In this document: positions 27,977 to 37,086 of the stretch, piece after piece
Numbering within the stretch: position 1 is the stretch's first letter
How the letters are laid out: each line of letters opens with the position of its first letter
The notes under the pieces: model-generated
Told to the model about the DNA's origin: nothing
Database searches by the model: none
What the model saw: only the letters and a program-made list of their open reading frames with translations
Made by a program: the position numbers and the translations under genes
NCBI RefSeq assembly: GCF_000447295.1
Contig: NZ_KE650771.1
Span: 1,125,151 to 1,189,150 of the forward strand
DNA: 64,000 bases
Reading direction: 5' to 3'
From: Fischerella sp. PCC 9431
GTDB taxonomy: Bacteria; Cyanobacteriota; Cyanobacteriia; Cyanobacteriales; Nostocaceae

Positions 27977-28924
27977 TTATTTTTCCAAAGTCCAAAATTG
28001 TGTATCTTGCAAAAATTCTAAGATTGCTGCATTTAATACTTTAGAAGCACCAGTGGAAGCATCATGACAGCAGTTAGCCAGAATTTGTAACCTAGAATTA
28101 GGAAGGCGTTGATGCAATTTTTCCCCATGAGTGGCTGGGAACCAAGTATCTTGTTTTCCCCACAAAACTAATGTTGGACAGTGGATAGAACCAAGATTAT
28201 CTTGCACTTTGCTCAACAAATTGGGTTTGTTTGCTTTCAGGTTCTCAAATTCTCGTATCGCGATTTTTACCTCTTCAGCTACTTTGGTAAGAGTACCCCT
28301 GAGTTCAGTATATGGATAAGTTATCCAGTAAACATCTTCATCTGTAAGCATAGATGGGTCAAACAGCACTCGACGCCGTTCTATGGCCATTACTTCTCTA
28401 ACTAATGGAGCTAGTAAATTTGCCAAGCCTAATGTGTCTATGGTTTGTATGACTTCTAATGGAATTTGAGCAAGCAATGACATCCCCCAATGGGGAAGAC
28501 TTTCGGCAAAAATTGGCACATTGACTACTACTAACCGTGCTACTAGTTGCGGATTTTCTTGAGCCAAAGCCAGTGCAACTAATCCACCTAAAGATTCTGC
28601 CACAATTACCACAGGCTCATCACTTAGTGATTGAATTATTCGCTCGAATTCGATAACTTGATGACCATTGTGTTCTCTTCGCAACAATGGTTTTTCGGAA
28701 AATCCATAACCTTTGGCATCAAAACAAATGACTCGAAAGTATTTAGCTAAAGGCTGAATACAGTGACGCCAATTATAACTCCAGCTACCCAGACCATGTA
28801 AAAAAAATATAGGTTTGCCCGTGCCTATTTCTCCATAAGCAATTTGTACAGGATAGCCATTAGCATCAGAAATCGTGATACTTTGCCGCCCTTTTGGAAA
28901 AGTAACTTGCCACCAATCTTTCAT
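27977..28924 (-). CDS. Alpha/beta-fold hydrolase
   Basis: 315 residues. The family pattern is clear: oxyanion-hole HGLGSWSYNW (about 44-53), nucleophile elbow AESLGGLVAL (about 109-118) with Ser111, acid region TLVLWGKQDTWFPATHG and catalytic His near CCHDAS. The substrate cannot be inferred. It could be an esterase or a meta-cleavage-type hydrolase. It is upstream of nothing on its strand but 19 bp downstream of the DUF4112 gene, so it is probably in the ridA-DUF4112-hydrolase unit. Confidence 0.9.
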   Translation of the reverse strand: MKDWWQVTFPKGRQSITISDANGYPVQIAYGEIGTGKPIFFLHGLGSWSYNWRHCIQPLAKYFRVICFDAKGYGFSEKPLLRREHNGHQVIEFERIIQSLSDEPVVIVAESLGGLVALALAQENPQLVARLVVVNVPIFAESLPHWGMSLLAQIPLEVIQTIDTLGLANLLAPLVREVMAIERRRVLFDPSMLTDEDVYWITYPYTELRGTLTKVAEEVKIAIREFENLKANKPNLLSKVQDNLGSIHCPTLVLWGKQDTWFPATHGEKLHQRLPNSRLQILANCCHDASTGASKVLNAAILEFLQDTQFWTLEK

Positions 28925-28943
28925 TCTTTTTGTGAAAACTCAT

Positions 28944-29450
28944 TTAACTACCGGTTAAAGCTCCCCACAGCAGTCTCATTAGTATCACAGGCAAGGCTAC
29001 TAATACAATGGCAACTAACAGTAATCCAATCAAAACTGCGAATACAAACCACTTATCGGCGCTTTGATTTTGACTAGGAAACCTTAAATGTTCTTCTAAG
29101 AGCTTGACATTATGCTCATTGGCTTTCCAAGTAAAATCAAACAAATCTCCCAGTACCGGGACAGCGCCGACAAAGCTATCAATAATGATATTAAACACCA
29201 TTTTGCCTAGAGTCCTTTTTGGCACACCTAAGCGTGCTGATTCTAGGACAATGTAAGCAGAAAGCATAACACCCAAAAAATCACCACCAACAGGTATTAA
29301 TCCCAAAATAGGATCTAAACCAATACCAACACCTGTTCCAGGAATGACAATGGCCTTATCTAGCAAGCGACTAAGCTGGCGTAGACGCTTGAGGGTAGGT
29401 GCTTTGGCTTCGGGGTCAATAGTAGAAAAACGACGAGGTGGCTGGGACAT
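28944..29450 (-). CDS. DUF4112 membrane protein
   Basis: 168 residues from the ATG at 29450 (MSQPPRRFSTID); the longer frame to 29531 overlaps the stop of ridA and has no typical N-terminus. It has two or three hydrophobic segments, with the family core RLLDKAIVIPGTGVGIGLDPILGLIPVGGD and SFVGAVPVLGDLFDFTWKAN. DUF4112 proteins are of unknown function. The gene is 80 bp downstream of ridA and 19 bp upstream of the hydrolase gene. Confidence 0.85.
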   Translation of the reverse strand: MSQPPRRFSTIDPEAKAPTLKRLRQLSRLLDKAIVIPGTGVGIGLDPILGLIPVGGDFLGVMLSAYIVLESARLGVPKRTLGKMVFNIIIDSFVGAVPVLGDLFDFTWKANEHNVKLLEEHLRFPSQNQSADKWFVFAVLIGLLLVAIVLVALPVILMRLLWGALTGS

Positions 29451-29530
29451 GGAAGCGATCGCCTGTCTGTGATCAAATCCTAAACATTTTACTCCTATAC
29501 TGGGAATTTGCAATAATTTTTGCCCAACCA

Positions 29531-29926
29531 CTAACTACTAACGACTGCAATACAATCAATTTCTACCAACACATCCTTGGGTAAACGCGATACCTGCACA
29601 CATACTCTTGCTGGTGCTGTCGCTTCGTCAAAATATTTTGCATACACCGCATTCACGGCTGCAAAATCATTCATATCAGCTAAAAATACAGTCGTTCTTA
29701 CCACATCAGCAAAACTAGTTCCTCCAGCTAGCAAAATCGCCTCCAAATTTGCCATGACCTGCTCAGTTTGTTTTTTCACATCTCCCTCACCGACAATTAC
29801 ACCAGTCTTTGGATCAAGCGCAATCTGTCCTGCTACAAACAGCATTTTCCCAGCAGCAGCGATCGCCTGATTATAAGGACCTACTGGTGCTGGTGCGTTC
29901 TCAGTACGAATAATTTCTTTACTCAT
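29531..29926 (-). CDS. ridA: RidA family enamine/imine deaminase
   Basis: 131 residues from the ATG at 29926 ([14 protein letters not shown]). RidA hydrolyses reactive 2-aminoacrylate-type enamines produced by PLP enzymes. Hallmarks are [10 protein letters not shown] (substrate pocket), [12 protein letters not shown], and the C-terminal [19 protein letters not shown] with the active-site Arg and Glu. It is the first gene of a likely three-gene unit. Confidence 0.95.
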   Translation of the reverse strand: MSKEIIRTENAPAPVGPYNQAIAAAGKMLFVAGQIALDPKTGVIVGEGDVKKQTEQVMANLEAILLAGGTSFADVVRTTVFLADMNDFAAVNAVYAKYFDEATAPARVCVQVSRLPKDVLVEIDCIAVVSS

Positions 29927-29936
29927 AGTTTCTGTG

Positions 29937-30052
29937 TCATTGGTCATTGGTCATTGGTCATTGGTCATTGGTGTTTATTCTCTTCCTTGTCCTCCTTGTC
30001 CTCCTTGCCCCTCTTACCAATTTTTAATTTTTAATTTTTAATTTTTAATTGA
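29937..30052. repeat. Heptamer STRRs: TCATTGG, CTTGTCC and TTTTTAA
   Basis: Three families are contiguous upstream of ridA: TCATTGG repeated four to five times (29937-29972), TCTTCCTTGTCCTCCTTGTCC (29982-30008), and TTTTTAA repeated four times (30018-30050). The last is the complement of the ATTAAAA array at 42246-42330. Confidence 0.8.
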
Positions 30053-30066
30053 TAAGTCCCCAATCC

Positions 30067-30492
30067 CTACCTCGGACGTATCCCATAATATCGATATCGC
30101 CAATAATCTCGCAAAATTGTATCGTGATCGAAACACAAATTATCAGGCACACGCCAAGACTCAAAAATTTCTATTCCTTTAGCATCATCTCCTGCCTGGG
30201 GTTCACCTTTTGCCGTTGCTAAAAATACAATACTGATCGTGTGCTTGCGGCGATCGCGTGCTGGATCAGAATAAACATAAAATTGTTCAATCAATTCCAC
30301 CTCTAAACCAGTTTCTTCCAAAGCTTCACGCCGCGCTGCTGCTTCCACAGTTTCTCCGTAATCAACAAAACCACCGGGTATGGCCCAACCTAACGGCGGA
30401 TTATGTCTCTCAATTAACACTATTGGTCGATGAGGTCGGTCAAGCAATTCGATGATGATATCAACAGTCGGAATAGGATTTTGATAACTCAT
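30067..30492 (-). CDS. NUDIX hydrolase
   Basis: 141 residues. The Nudix box is complete: it starts at Gly41 (GGFVDYGE), has the REALEETG core at about 55-62, and follows the GX5EX7REUXEEXGU consensus. The enzyme hydrolyses nucleoside diphosphates linked to another group; the exact substrate is not inferable. A conserved C-terminal [15 protein letters not shown] is typical of cyanobacterial members. It is divergent from malQ with 108 bp between starts. Confidence 0.93.
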   Translation of the reverse strand: MSYQNPIPTVDIIIELLDRPHRPIVLIERHNPPLGWAIPGGFVDYGETVEAAARREALEETGLEVELIEQFYVYSDPARDRRKHTISIVFLATAKGEPQAGDDAKGIEIFESWRVPDNLCFDHDTILRDYWRYRYYGIRPR

Positions 30493-30600
30493 AAAACATT
30501 AATTGTGACATCAAATCTGATTTTCAGATAGCTGAAAGTCAACAACTGTTCCATGTTAAATTCAGTGCATATCTTTGCTCTTTTATAGTTCAGGATATTT

Positions 30601-32100
30601 ATGCCTTTTCCCAGAACCAGTGGTATTTTACTACATCCAACCAGTTTCCCCGGTCGCTACGGAATTGGGGATTTGGGGTTGGAAGCCTATCAATTTGTAG
30701 ATTTTTTGGCTCGCAGTGGCCAGCGTTTGTGGCAGATATTGCCTTTGGGACCTACAGGCTATGGCAATTCACCCTATATGTGTTTCTCTGCTATGGCAGG
30801 TAATCCTCTGTTGATTAGCCTGGATGTTCTCAAAGATAAAGGCTTTTTGAGCGAAGATGACCTGCGTGATGTGCCAGATTTTCCATTAGATCATATAAAT
30901 TTCGAGCAAGTGATTGCTTGGAAAATGCCTCTATTGCGGAAGGCTTGTGAAAATTTTAAGCAAATAGCTAGTCAAATCCAGCACAAAGAATTTGAGGGTT
31001 TTTGCAGAGGTAAAGCCGATTGGCTGGAAGATTATGCACTCTTCATGGCATTGATCGATACTCAAGAAGCTACAACCTGGACTGACTGGCCTGAAGAACT
31101 GCGTCAACGCAAACCAGAAGTATTAGAACACTGGCGTCTGCAATTGACAGACCAGATATTTTTTCACCAATTCCTACAGTTTGAGTTTTTTCGCCAGTGG
31201 TCTGAGCTTAAACTCTACGCTAACGAACAAAATATTCAGATTATTGGCGATATTCCCATCTATGTTGCCCATAATAGCGCTGATGTTTGGGCGCATCCAC
31301 AGAATTTTATGCTCGACCCTGAAACGGGAGATGCTACCGAAGTTGCAGGAGTACCACCAGATTATTTCTCAGTCACAGGTCAACTTTGGGGAAATCCGAT
31401 TTACAACTGGAAATACCTAGAATCAACTCGTTTTCATTGGTGGGTCTGGCGTGTACGTGAAATCCTTGCTCACGCTGACATGATTCGTATTGACCATTTT
31501 CGAGGTTTAGAGTCTTATTGGTCGGTTCCAGCAGGAGAACCAACGGCAGTAAATGGAAGATGGGTAAAGGCTCCAGGTTATGCTCTATTTGAGACAATTC
31601 GTGAAGAGTTAGGTACTTTACCAATTATTGCTGAAGATTTAGGTTACATCGATCAGCCAGTGTTAGATCTTAGAGACCATTTCGGATTTCCAGGGATGAA
31701 GATTCTGCACTTTGCCTTTGGTAGCGATGGTCATAATGCCTATTTGCCGTACAATGTGCTTCCCAATAGCGTGATCTATACCGGAACTCACGACAACAAC
31801 ACAACAATAGGTTGGTATGAGCATGATGCTTCTGATTATGAACGCGATCGCATCCAAAAATACCTTGGTTGTAATGGTCCCCACGGAATTGCTTGGGATC
31901 TAATCCGATTGGCGATGAGTTCTGTTGCTAATCAAGCAATTATTCCTCTCCAAGATGTCTTTAATCTGGGGGCTGATGCTCGCATGAACACACCTAGCAA
32001 AGCTGATGGCAATTGGGATTGGCGCTATCGAAGCGAAGCCTTGACGGACGATTACAGTAACCGTCTCAAAGAGATGGCTATGATTTATGGGCGCTACTAG
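30601..32100 (+). CDS. malQ: 4-alpha-glucanotransferase (amylomaltase)
   Basis: 499 residues, GH77 family length. The enzyme transfers maltosyl and longer units between alpha-1,4-glucans and takes part in glycogen turnover. Landmarks are RTSGILLHPTSFPG at the start, ADMIRIDHFRGLESYW with the nucleophile Asp, IIAEDLGYI with the acid/base Glu, and YTGTHDNNTTIGWY near the C-terminus. All conserved catalytic regions are present. The start ATG at 30601 gives the expected N-terminus. It is monocistronic. Confidence 0.97.
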   Translation: MPFPRTSGILLHPTSFPGRYGIGDLGLEAYQFVDFLARSGQRLWQILPLGPTGYGNSPYMCFSAMAGNPLLISLDVLKDKGFLSEDDLRDVPDFPLDHINFEQVIAWKMPLLRKACENFKQIASQIQHKEFEGFCRGKADWLEDYALFMALIDTQEATTWTDWPEELRQRKPEVLEHWRLQLTDQIFFHQFLQFEFFRQWSELKLYANEQNIQIIGDIPIYVAHNSADVWAHPQNFMLDPETGDATEVAGVPPDYFSVTGQLWGNPIYNWKYLESTRFHWWVWRVREILAHADMIRIDHFRGLESYWSVPAGEPTAVNGRWVKAPGYALFETIREELGTLPIIAEDLGYIDQPVLDLRDHFGFPGMKILHFAFGSDGHNAYLPYNVLPNSVIYTGTHDNNTTIGWYEHDASDYERDRIQKYLGCNGPHGIAWDLIRLAMSSVANQAIIPLQDVFNLGADARMNTPSKADGNWDWRYRSEALTDDYSNRLKEMAMIYGRY

Positions 32101-32497
32101 TATTCTGGCAAGTCAACCAATTTTGGATTTTGGATTTGCGATTTTGGATTGACCTCTCCTTATAAAGAAGAGGCTTGCAATAATGATTTTTTTGTTTTCA
32201 TCTGGGTAAACCCAGAGGCTTGCAACCTTTTTTTAGATTCTAGATTTAGATTTAATCCAAAATCCAAAATCTAAAATCTAAAATCGTCTCGGTCAACGCA
32301 AGCTGGGTTCGTGTGGACGCTTAAGCGCTCATAAAGGACTAAAGTCCTTACTACAAACCCTTCAAACTCAACTTTGACTGATTGGTGTGGTTGGGGAAAG
32401 TTTAAAGGAGAAAAGCGAAAGGGCAAGGGATAAAATACCTTTGCCCAAATGTATCAAACTTATAGTGAAACGGTACTAGCGCTTAATCCCCCTGAAT
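32101..32497. other. Intergenic gap with heptamers and hairpins
   Basis: 397 bp holding TTTTGGA and AATCTAA/AATCCAA heptamers (32121-32150 and 32235-32284), a hairpin TCTGGGTAAACCCAGA at 32201-32216, and a repeat GAGGCTTGCAA (32170 and 32213). A copy of the dispersed element with ACTAAAGTCCTTACTACAAA lies at 32338-32357. No gene was seen. Confidence 0.55.
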
Positions 32498-33667
32498 ATG
32501 CGAACCATTGCAGAAATTAACGAAAAAATCAGCCGTAAACGTGCGGTGGTTTTGACTGTTGAAGAATTAAAAACCAGAGTAGAGGAAATTGGTGTCACAC
32601 AAGTTGCCAAGGAAGTTGATGTAATCACCACTGGCACTTTTGAACCAATGGAATCTAGTGGTGCAATTATTAACTTGGGGCATACTGATCCACCAATCAA
32701 AATGCGTCGCTGTTGGTTGGATGGTGTGCCAGTCTATCCTGGTTTTGGTGCTGTAGATTTATACCTGGGTGCAAGTTCTGCTGTAGAGGTCATGGAGGGA
32801 GAAGAAGTCCGCGAACGCGGCGGCGGTCATGTGATTGAAGATTTGATTGCTGGTAAGCCAGTACACGTACGCGCTCAAGGACAAGTTACAGATTGCTATC
32901 CCAGGGCTACCTTTGAAACAACAATTACTCGTGACACTATTAATCAGTTTTATTTATTTAATCCCAGAAATCTTTATCAAAATTTTATTGTGGGAGTGAA
33001 TGGAGGCGATCGCCAACTTTTTACTTATTTAGGCCCCTTACAACCACGTTTGAGTAATGCAGTTTATTCCAACCCTGGTGCAATTTCTCCTCTCCTCAAC
33101 GACCCCGATCTCCAACTAGTCGGTATTGGTACACGAATTTTCTTAGGTGGGGGTATTGGCTATGTAGCATGGGAAGGGACACAACATTTTCCTTTACAAA
33201 AACGTTTGCCCAATCGTACACCCATTGGCCCGGCTGCAACTTTAGCTTTAATTGGTGACGCCAAACAAATGGATGCTCATTGGGTGCGGGGTTGTTACTT
33301 TAAAAATTATGGTCCTTCTCTAATGTTAGGTGTAGGTGTGCCACTTCCGGTATTAAACGAAGAAGTAGTAGCCAGATGTGCAGTGAGTGATAAAGATTTA
33401 GTTGCACCCATCGTAGATTTTTCCATTCCCCGACGGGTGCGTCCCACCTTTGGCTTGGTGAGTTACGCTCAACTTAAGTCTGGACGCATCACAATTGAAG
33501 GTAAAACAGTACGAGTTGCACCCGTTGTTAGTATTTTCCTCTCTCGACAAGTCGCCCAAGAGTTAAAACAATGGATTCAAGCAGGTACTTTTACCCTCAC
33601 TGAACCAGTCGCCCAAATCCCGATGGAACGCTCTTTTCTCCCCCAAGATCGGTGGACGGAGTTTTGA
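32498..33667 (+). CDS. Homocysteine biosynthesis protein (HcyBio/DUF39 family)
   Basis: 389 residues. The family, known from methanogens and cyanobacteria, is linked to the conversion of aspartate semialdehyde to homocysteine. Visible core motifs are GTFEPMESSGAIINLGHTDPP near the start, YPGFGAVDLYLGASSA, and VGVGVPLPVLNEEVVARCAV with a Cys that is a candidate active-site residue. In this organism it could be an alternative source of homocysteine for methionine synthesis. The ATG at 32498 gives the conserved N-terminus. It is followed immediately by a repeat element. Confidence 0.9.
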   Translation: MRTIAEINEKISRKRAVVLTVEELKTRVEEIGVTQVAKEVDVITTGTFEPMESSGAIINLGHTDPPIKMRRCWLDGVPVYPGFGAVDLYLGASSAVEVMEGEEVRERGGGHVIEDLIAGKPVHVRAQGQVTDCYPRATFETTITRDTINQFYLFNPRNLYQNFIVGVNGGDRQLFTYLGPLQPRLSNAVYSNPGAISPLLNDPDLQLVGIGTRIFLGGGIGYVAWEGTQHFPLQKRLPNRTPIGPAATLALIGDAKQMDAHWVRGCYFKNYGPSLMLGVGVPLPVLNEEVVARCAVSDKDLVAPIVDFSIPRRVRPTFGLVSYAQLKSGRITIEGKTVRVAPVVSIFLSRQVAQELKQWIQAGTFTLTEPVAQIPMERSFLPQDRWTEF

Positions 33668-33668
33668 G

Positions 33669-33853
33669 GACAAGGGGAGCAGGGAGAAGGGAGCAGGGAG
33701 CAGGGAGCAGGGAGAAGGGAGAAGGGAGAAGGGAGAAGGGAGAATAAGTAATACACAATGCCCAATGCCCAATGCCCCATGCCCAATGCCCAATGCCCAA
33801 TGCCCCATGCCCCATGCCCAATGCCCAATGCCCCATGCCCAATGCCCAATGCC
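33669..33853. repeat. Composite STRR element, copy 1 (GGGAGCA/CCCAATG)
   Basis: GGGAGCA and GGGAGAA heptamers (33675-33745) are joined by a unique spacer GAATAAGTAATACACAATG to CCCAATG/CCCCATG heptamers (to 33853). It abuts the stop codon of the minus-strand gene. Long frames through it are repeat translations, not genes. Copies 2 and 3 are at 36152 and 37374. Confidence 0.9.
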
Positions 33854-34939
33854 CTATTCCTGCGGCGGCTTTGGTCGCTTCACCGGCTTGGGAACAGAAC
33901 CTTTGGGTATAGGTCGTGATGGTGGTGATGACGATGATGAAGAATCACCGACTTTTTTAGTTGGACGTGGTAGACCTTCTCCACTTCGTCTGGGGGGATA
34001 TGGTTTTCTAGCACCAGGACTGGGACGACGACCTCCCCCGCCTCCACCTCCACCTCCACGTTTGAATGGTGGTCTACTGTTGCGTTTTCTGGGCAGTTCA
34101 GCAATGACTGTTGCCTTTTCTACAACCAAAAATTCACCTTCTCGCTGGACTTGCAAATCCCAAAACTTTCCTACTGCTTTGGTTTGTAGCTTGCCTTTGA
34201 GTTTCAATTTGAAATACTTAGGTTTGTCATTTGGCTTGCGAGCAGATTGCTTAATTTTGATTACCAAGCTCTCTGCATCATATGACTGGTAAACTATTTC
34301 GCCACGAACAGAGAAGCCACCATCTGAAATTGTTGATGATGGTGTTGGTTCTATTGAGGTGTGTTGATCTATTTCCTCTAAATTCTCGGATAAATCAGGA
34401 TTTGGTGTTTCCTCTTCTGGTGAGGTCAAATCTTGCTGCTGTTCGGTTATGGAAGTTTTAGCCAGTTTTTCTGGCTCCCATACCCCCACAATTTGAAGAT
34501 GCAAATTGTCGTTTTCTTGGCGTGTCCGTGGATAAACGACCCACAGATGCTCTTGCTCTAAGTCGAGATGGTTTTTGACTAAACTCATAATTCGACCGAG
34601 TAACACAGCCTCTAATTTAGTGCCATCTGGGGTCAACATTACACCTTGGGTAAATTGTTCGCTACTAGCAAAGTAACGACCTCGGACTAGACCAATCGCT
34701 CGATACTGCATCGGTTCGCTGGGAGGTGGAATCGGTTGCTGTCGATTCACTAAGTTCCCATCATTAGCAGTTTCGCTTGACGTTACAGACGAAGCCTCGC
34801 TTTGCAACGCTTCGGGTGGCGCTACTACATCAGTAGTTTCTTCGTGACTAGGTTTAGCTTCATCAGAAGCTATTGAATTTGATGATTCAGGGGACGGCAT
34901 CAGGTCGGAATTCATAGCAACTCCTTGCGGCGGAGACAC
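33854..34939 (-). CDS. Hypothetical protein with Gly/Arg-rich tail
   Basis: 361 residues. The N-terminus (about 1-75) is Ser/Glu-rich and disordered. A folded core follows (about 78-290: MQYRAIGLVRGRYFASSEQ, LDLEQEHLWVVYPRTR, later FSVRGEIVYQSYDAESLVIKI). The C-terminus is very basic with a run of nine Gly (GGGGGGGGG at about 296-304), RRPSPGARKPYPPRR and Ser/Pro repeats. The tail looks like an RNA-binding or low-complexity domain. No known family is recognised, but the core has the feel of a conserved cyanobacterial domain. Its stop codon touches the composite repeat copy 1, and hairpin 35049 lies upstream. Confidence 0.75.
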   Translation of the reverse strand: MSPPQGVAMNSDLMPSPESSNSIASDEAKPSHEETTDVVAPPEALQSEASSVTSSETANDGNLVNRQQPIPPPSEPMQYRAIGLVRGRYFASSEQFTQGVMLTPDGTKLEAVLLGRIMSLVKNHLDLEQEHLWVVYPRTRQENDNLHLQIVGVWEPEKLAKTSITEQQQDLTSPEEETPNPDLSENLEEIDQHTSIEPTPSSTISDGGFSVRGEIVYQSYDAESLVIKIKQSARKPNDKPKYFKLKLKGKLQTKAVGKFWDLQVQREGEFLVVEKATVIAELPRKRNSRPPFKRGGGGGGGGGRRPSPGARKPYPPRRSGEGLPRPTKKVGDSSSSSSPPSRPIPKGSVPKPVKRPKPPQE

Positions 34940-35297
34940 ATCCCAATTGTGGGATTTTATTAACGCAACAGGGAAGAGCGTTTGTGCGGCTGCTCAAAGT
35001 ATATTTACTTTCAAAACAACCACTATCGTTTGCCCTGTTATGATACTGAAAGACGCGATTTTTCGCATACACACTAAGTGTGTAATTTAGCGTCTTTACA
35101 CTAGTTTCGGAAGCATAGCATAGCTACTATTTAAGCGTCTCCTCTTAAATTCATCTCTTTCTTAAGCATCAAAAATGGCTATTTGTTATAAAGTTCACAA
35201 TTAGTTAGCGGTATTCCGCAAACTTTTTCAATTTTTTAATTTTCTCAATTTTGTGTAAACGGTAAACAATAGTGTTATTAGAGTTAAGGACGGTTTT
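34940..35297. other. Divergent gap with a long hairpin
   Basis: 358 bp between divergent genes. It contains the nested hairpin listed at 35049 and otherwise AT-rich sequence. Promoters of both genes must be here. Confidence 0.5.
35049..35097. repeat. Nested inverted repeat (AAAGACGC..GCGTCTTT, TACACACT..AGTGTGTA)
   Basis: Outer arms AAAGACGC (35049-35056) and GCGTCTTT (35090-35097) enclose the palindrome TACACACTAAGTGTGTA. It is a potential hairpin or MITE related to the GACGCG..GCGTC family, located between divergent genes. Confidence 0.65.
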
Positions 35298-36152
35298 GTG
35301 TCTCAGCCGCGTAATCGATGGTTAGTCAAAGTAGTGTTAGTGCTGGCAGTGGTCGCTTTTGTTGGGGTGTCTATGGTTCCTATCATAGCCGCATTTAATG
35401 ATACGCAACAGTCCAGCCCAAATTCCCCTAGCGGCAGAGGAAATTCGTCTTCCTCAGACCTAAAGTCAAAACTGGAAGATGCAGCAAGAGGTTATGAACA
35501 AGTTTTGCAGCGAGAACCCGAAAATCAAACAGCCCTGCGAGGTTTGCTAGAAGCTCGTTTGCAATTGCTAAGTTTGGGTGTAGGTAATATTCAAGCAGTC
35601 ATTGAACCTCTAGAAAAATTAACTAAGCTCTATCCAGAACAAACTAAATACGGCGTACTTTTGGCACAAGCCAAGCAACAAATCGGTGACAAAGAAGGCG
35701 CAGCTGAGGCTTATCGCTCTGTTTTAGAAACCAAACCAGGCGATATTAATGCTTTGCAAGGAATGGTGGCTTTGTTGCTCAATCAAAAGCGCCCGGAAGC
35801 AGCAATTGGACTATTACAAGATACTCTGGCTAAATCCACTCAAGTAAATAAGATTGAACCGGATAGCATAGATACTGTTGCTGTGCAAGTGATGCTGGGT
35901 AATGTTCATGCTACCCAAAAGCGCTATCCACAAGCCTTATCTGTATATGATCAAGCAATTCAAAGCGCTCCTAATGATTTTCGTCCTGTTTTGGCAAAAG
36001 CAATGGTTATCAAAGAGCAGGGGAAAACTGATGAAGCAAAACCTTTGTTTGATAAGGCTGCATCTTTAGCGCCAGCTCAGTACAAAGACGAAATTAATAA
36101 AAGAAGTTCTGAAACTGTGACTCCCACTCCTGCTGCGACGCCAACACCGTAG
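35298..36152 (+). CDS. Membrane-anchored TPR protein
   Basis: 284 residues from a GTG. One N-terminal membrane helix (about 10-30, VVLVLAVVAFVGVSMVPIIAAF) is followed by a disordered Ser/Pro linker and then about five tetratricopeptide repeats (from residue 60 on: AARGYEQVLQREPENQTALRGLLEAR; EAYRSVLETKPGDINAL). It ends in PTPAATPTP. Its role is probably as a scaffold at the thylakoid or plasma membrane; the partner is unknown. The 3' end touches repeat copy 2. Confidence 0.85.
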   Translation: MSQPRNRWLVKVVLVLAVVAFVGVSMVPIIAAFNDTQQSSPNSPSGRGNSSSSDLKSKLEDAARGYEQVLQREPENQTALRGLLEARLQLLSLGVGNIQAVIEPLEKLTKLYPEQTKYGVLLAQAKQQIGDKEGAAEAYRSVLETKPGDINALQGMVALLLNQKRPEAAIGLLQDTLAKSTQVNKIEPDSIDTVAVQVMLGNVHATQKRYPQALSVYDQAIQSAPNDFRPVLAKAMVIKEQGKTDEAKPLFDKAASLAPAQYKDEINKRSSETVTPTPAATPTP

Positions 36153-36417
36153 GGATCGGGGACAAGGGGGACAAGGGGGACAAGGGGGACAAGGGGGACA
36201 AGAGAGCAGGGAGCAGGGAGCAGGGAGCAGGGAGCAGGGAGCAGGGAGCAGGGAGCAGGGAGCAGGGAGCAGGGAGCAGGGAGCAGGGAGCAGGGAGCAG
36301 GGAGAAGGGAGCAGGGAGCAGGGAGCAGGGAGCAGGGAGAAGGGAGAAGGGAGAATAAGTAATACACAATGCCCAATGCCCAATGCCCGATGCCCGATGC
36401 CCGATGCCCAATGCCCG
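36152..36417. repeat. Composite STRR element, copy 2
   Basis: Starts with GGGGACAAG nonamers (36155-36200), then about 17 GGGAGCA heptamers, GGGAGAA, the unique spacer GAATAAGTAATACACAATG and CCCAATG/CCCGATG heptamers to 36417. Same arrangement and orientation as copy 1. It lies between the TPR gene and the manganese exporter gene. Confidence 0.9.
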
Positions 36418-36465
36418 TTCGCGTAGCGTCTCCGTCAGGAGAATCCCCTTTCCCCGATCCCCGAT

Positions 36466-37086
36466 TTATGCTCCTTCCACAGCTGCGACGATGCCAAATA
36501 AAATAAATAAAAATCCGCCAACGATGGTGAGTGTTTTTTCAGAAATTCTTCCGGCTAACATTCTGCCACCAATCACAGCGATCGCAGCACAAATGCCATG
36601 TCCTAAAATTGCACCTATAGTCACCCCAACAGGATTATTCCCTGCTGCTAAAGCAATGGTGGCAAATTGTGTGCGATCGCCCCACTCTGCCATAAATGTT
36701 AATGCAAAAGCTTCTAATACAATTGCCCAAATTGTTTTTTGTTTTTTCATTTGCTGTTCCGCTTGAGCAACTGCGGTTTTTGCTTCTTCTACAACTTCCG
36801 TATCGCAGGTAGCATTCGGCATTTTGCTACCTTGGTACAACAGTTTTAAACCAAAAGCTATAAACAAAGCAATTTCAGCATAATGAATGTAAAGCTTTGG
36901 CAGCAAGGACACCGCCTGTCCTACCCCAACAGATAATATTGTCATCGCCGCTAAAGCTGCTGTCACACCCGCAAACACAAGTCGCCGGGAGTGCTGCATA
37001 GACAAAATTACGGCGATAAAAAAGGTTTTGTCACCCAATTCTGAAACTGTAATTAGTAATAAACCTGCGGTGAAAGCTGTTAGCAC
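36466..37086 (-). CDS. mnx: UPF0016/GDT1 manganese exporter
   Basis: 206 residues, the same size as Synechocystis Mnx. The UPF0016/TMEM165 family moves Mn2+ (or Ca2+) out of the cytoplasm; in cyanobacteria Mnx sits in the thylakoid membrane and supplies Mn to PSII. Two copies of the cation-binding motif are present, ELGDKT at 16-21 and EWGDRT at 134-139, with about six helices and an acidic central loop. The 60-base hairpin at 37139-37198, 52 bases before the start codon, would be in its leader and may regulate it. Confidence 0.88.
   Translation of the reverse strand: MLTAFTAGLLLITVSELGDKTFFIAVILSMQHSRRLVFAGVTAALAAMTILSVGVGQAVSLLPKLYIHYAEIALFIAFGLKLLYQGSKMPNATCDTEVVEEAKTAVAQAEQQMKKQKTIWAIVLEAFALTFMAEWGDRTQFATIALAAGNNPVGVTIGAILGHGICAAIAVIGGRMLAGRISEKTLTIVGGFLFILFGIVAAVEGA

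Noticed and set aside
33563-33849. Long minus-strand frames of MGIGHGALG type
   Set aside because: Translations of the CCCAATG/GGGAGCA heptamers; open because 7 x 3 = 21 nt repeats carry no stop in some frames.
36066-36411. Frames of SLLPAPCSLLPAPC type
   Set aside because: Same reason: heptamer translation, three frames at once, no start context.
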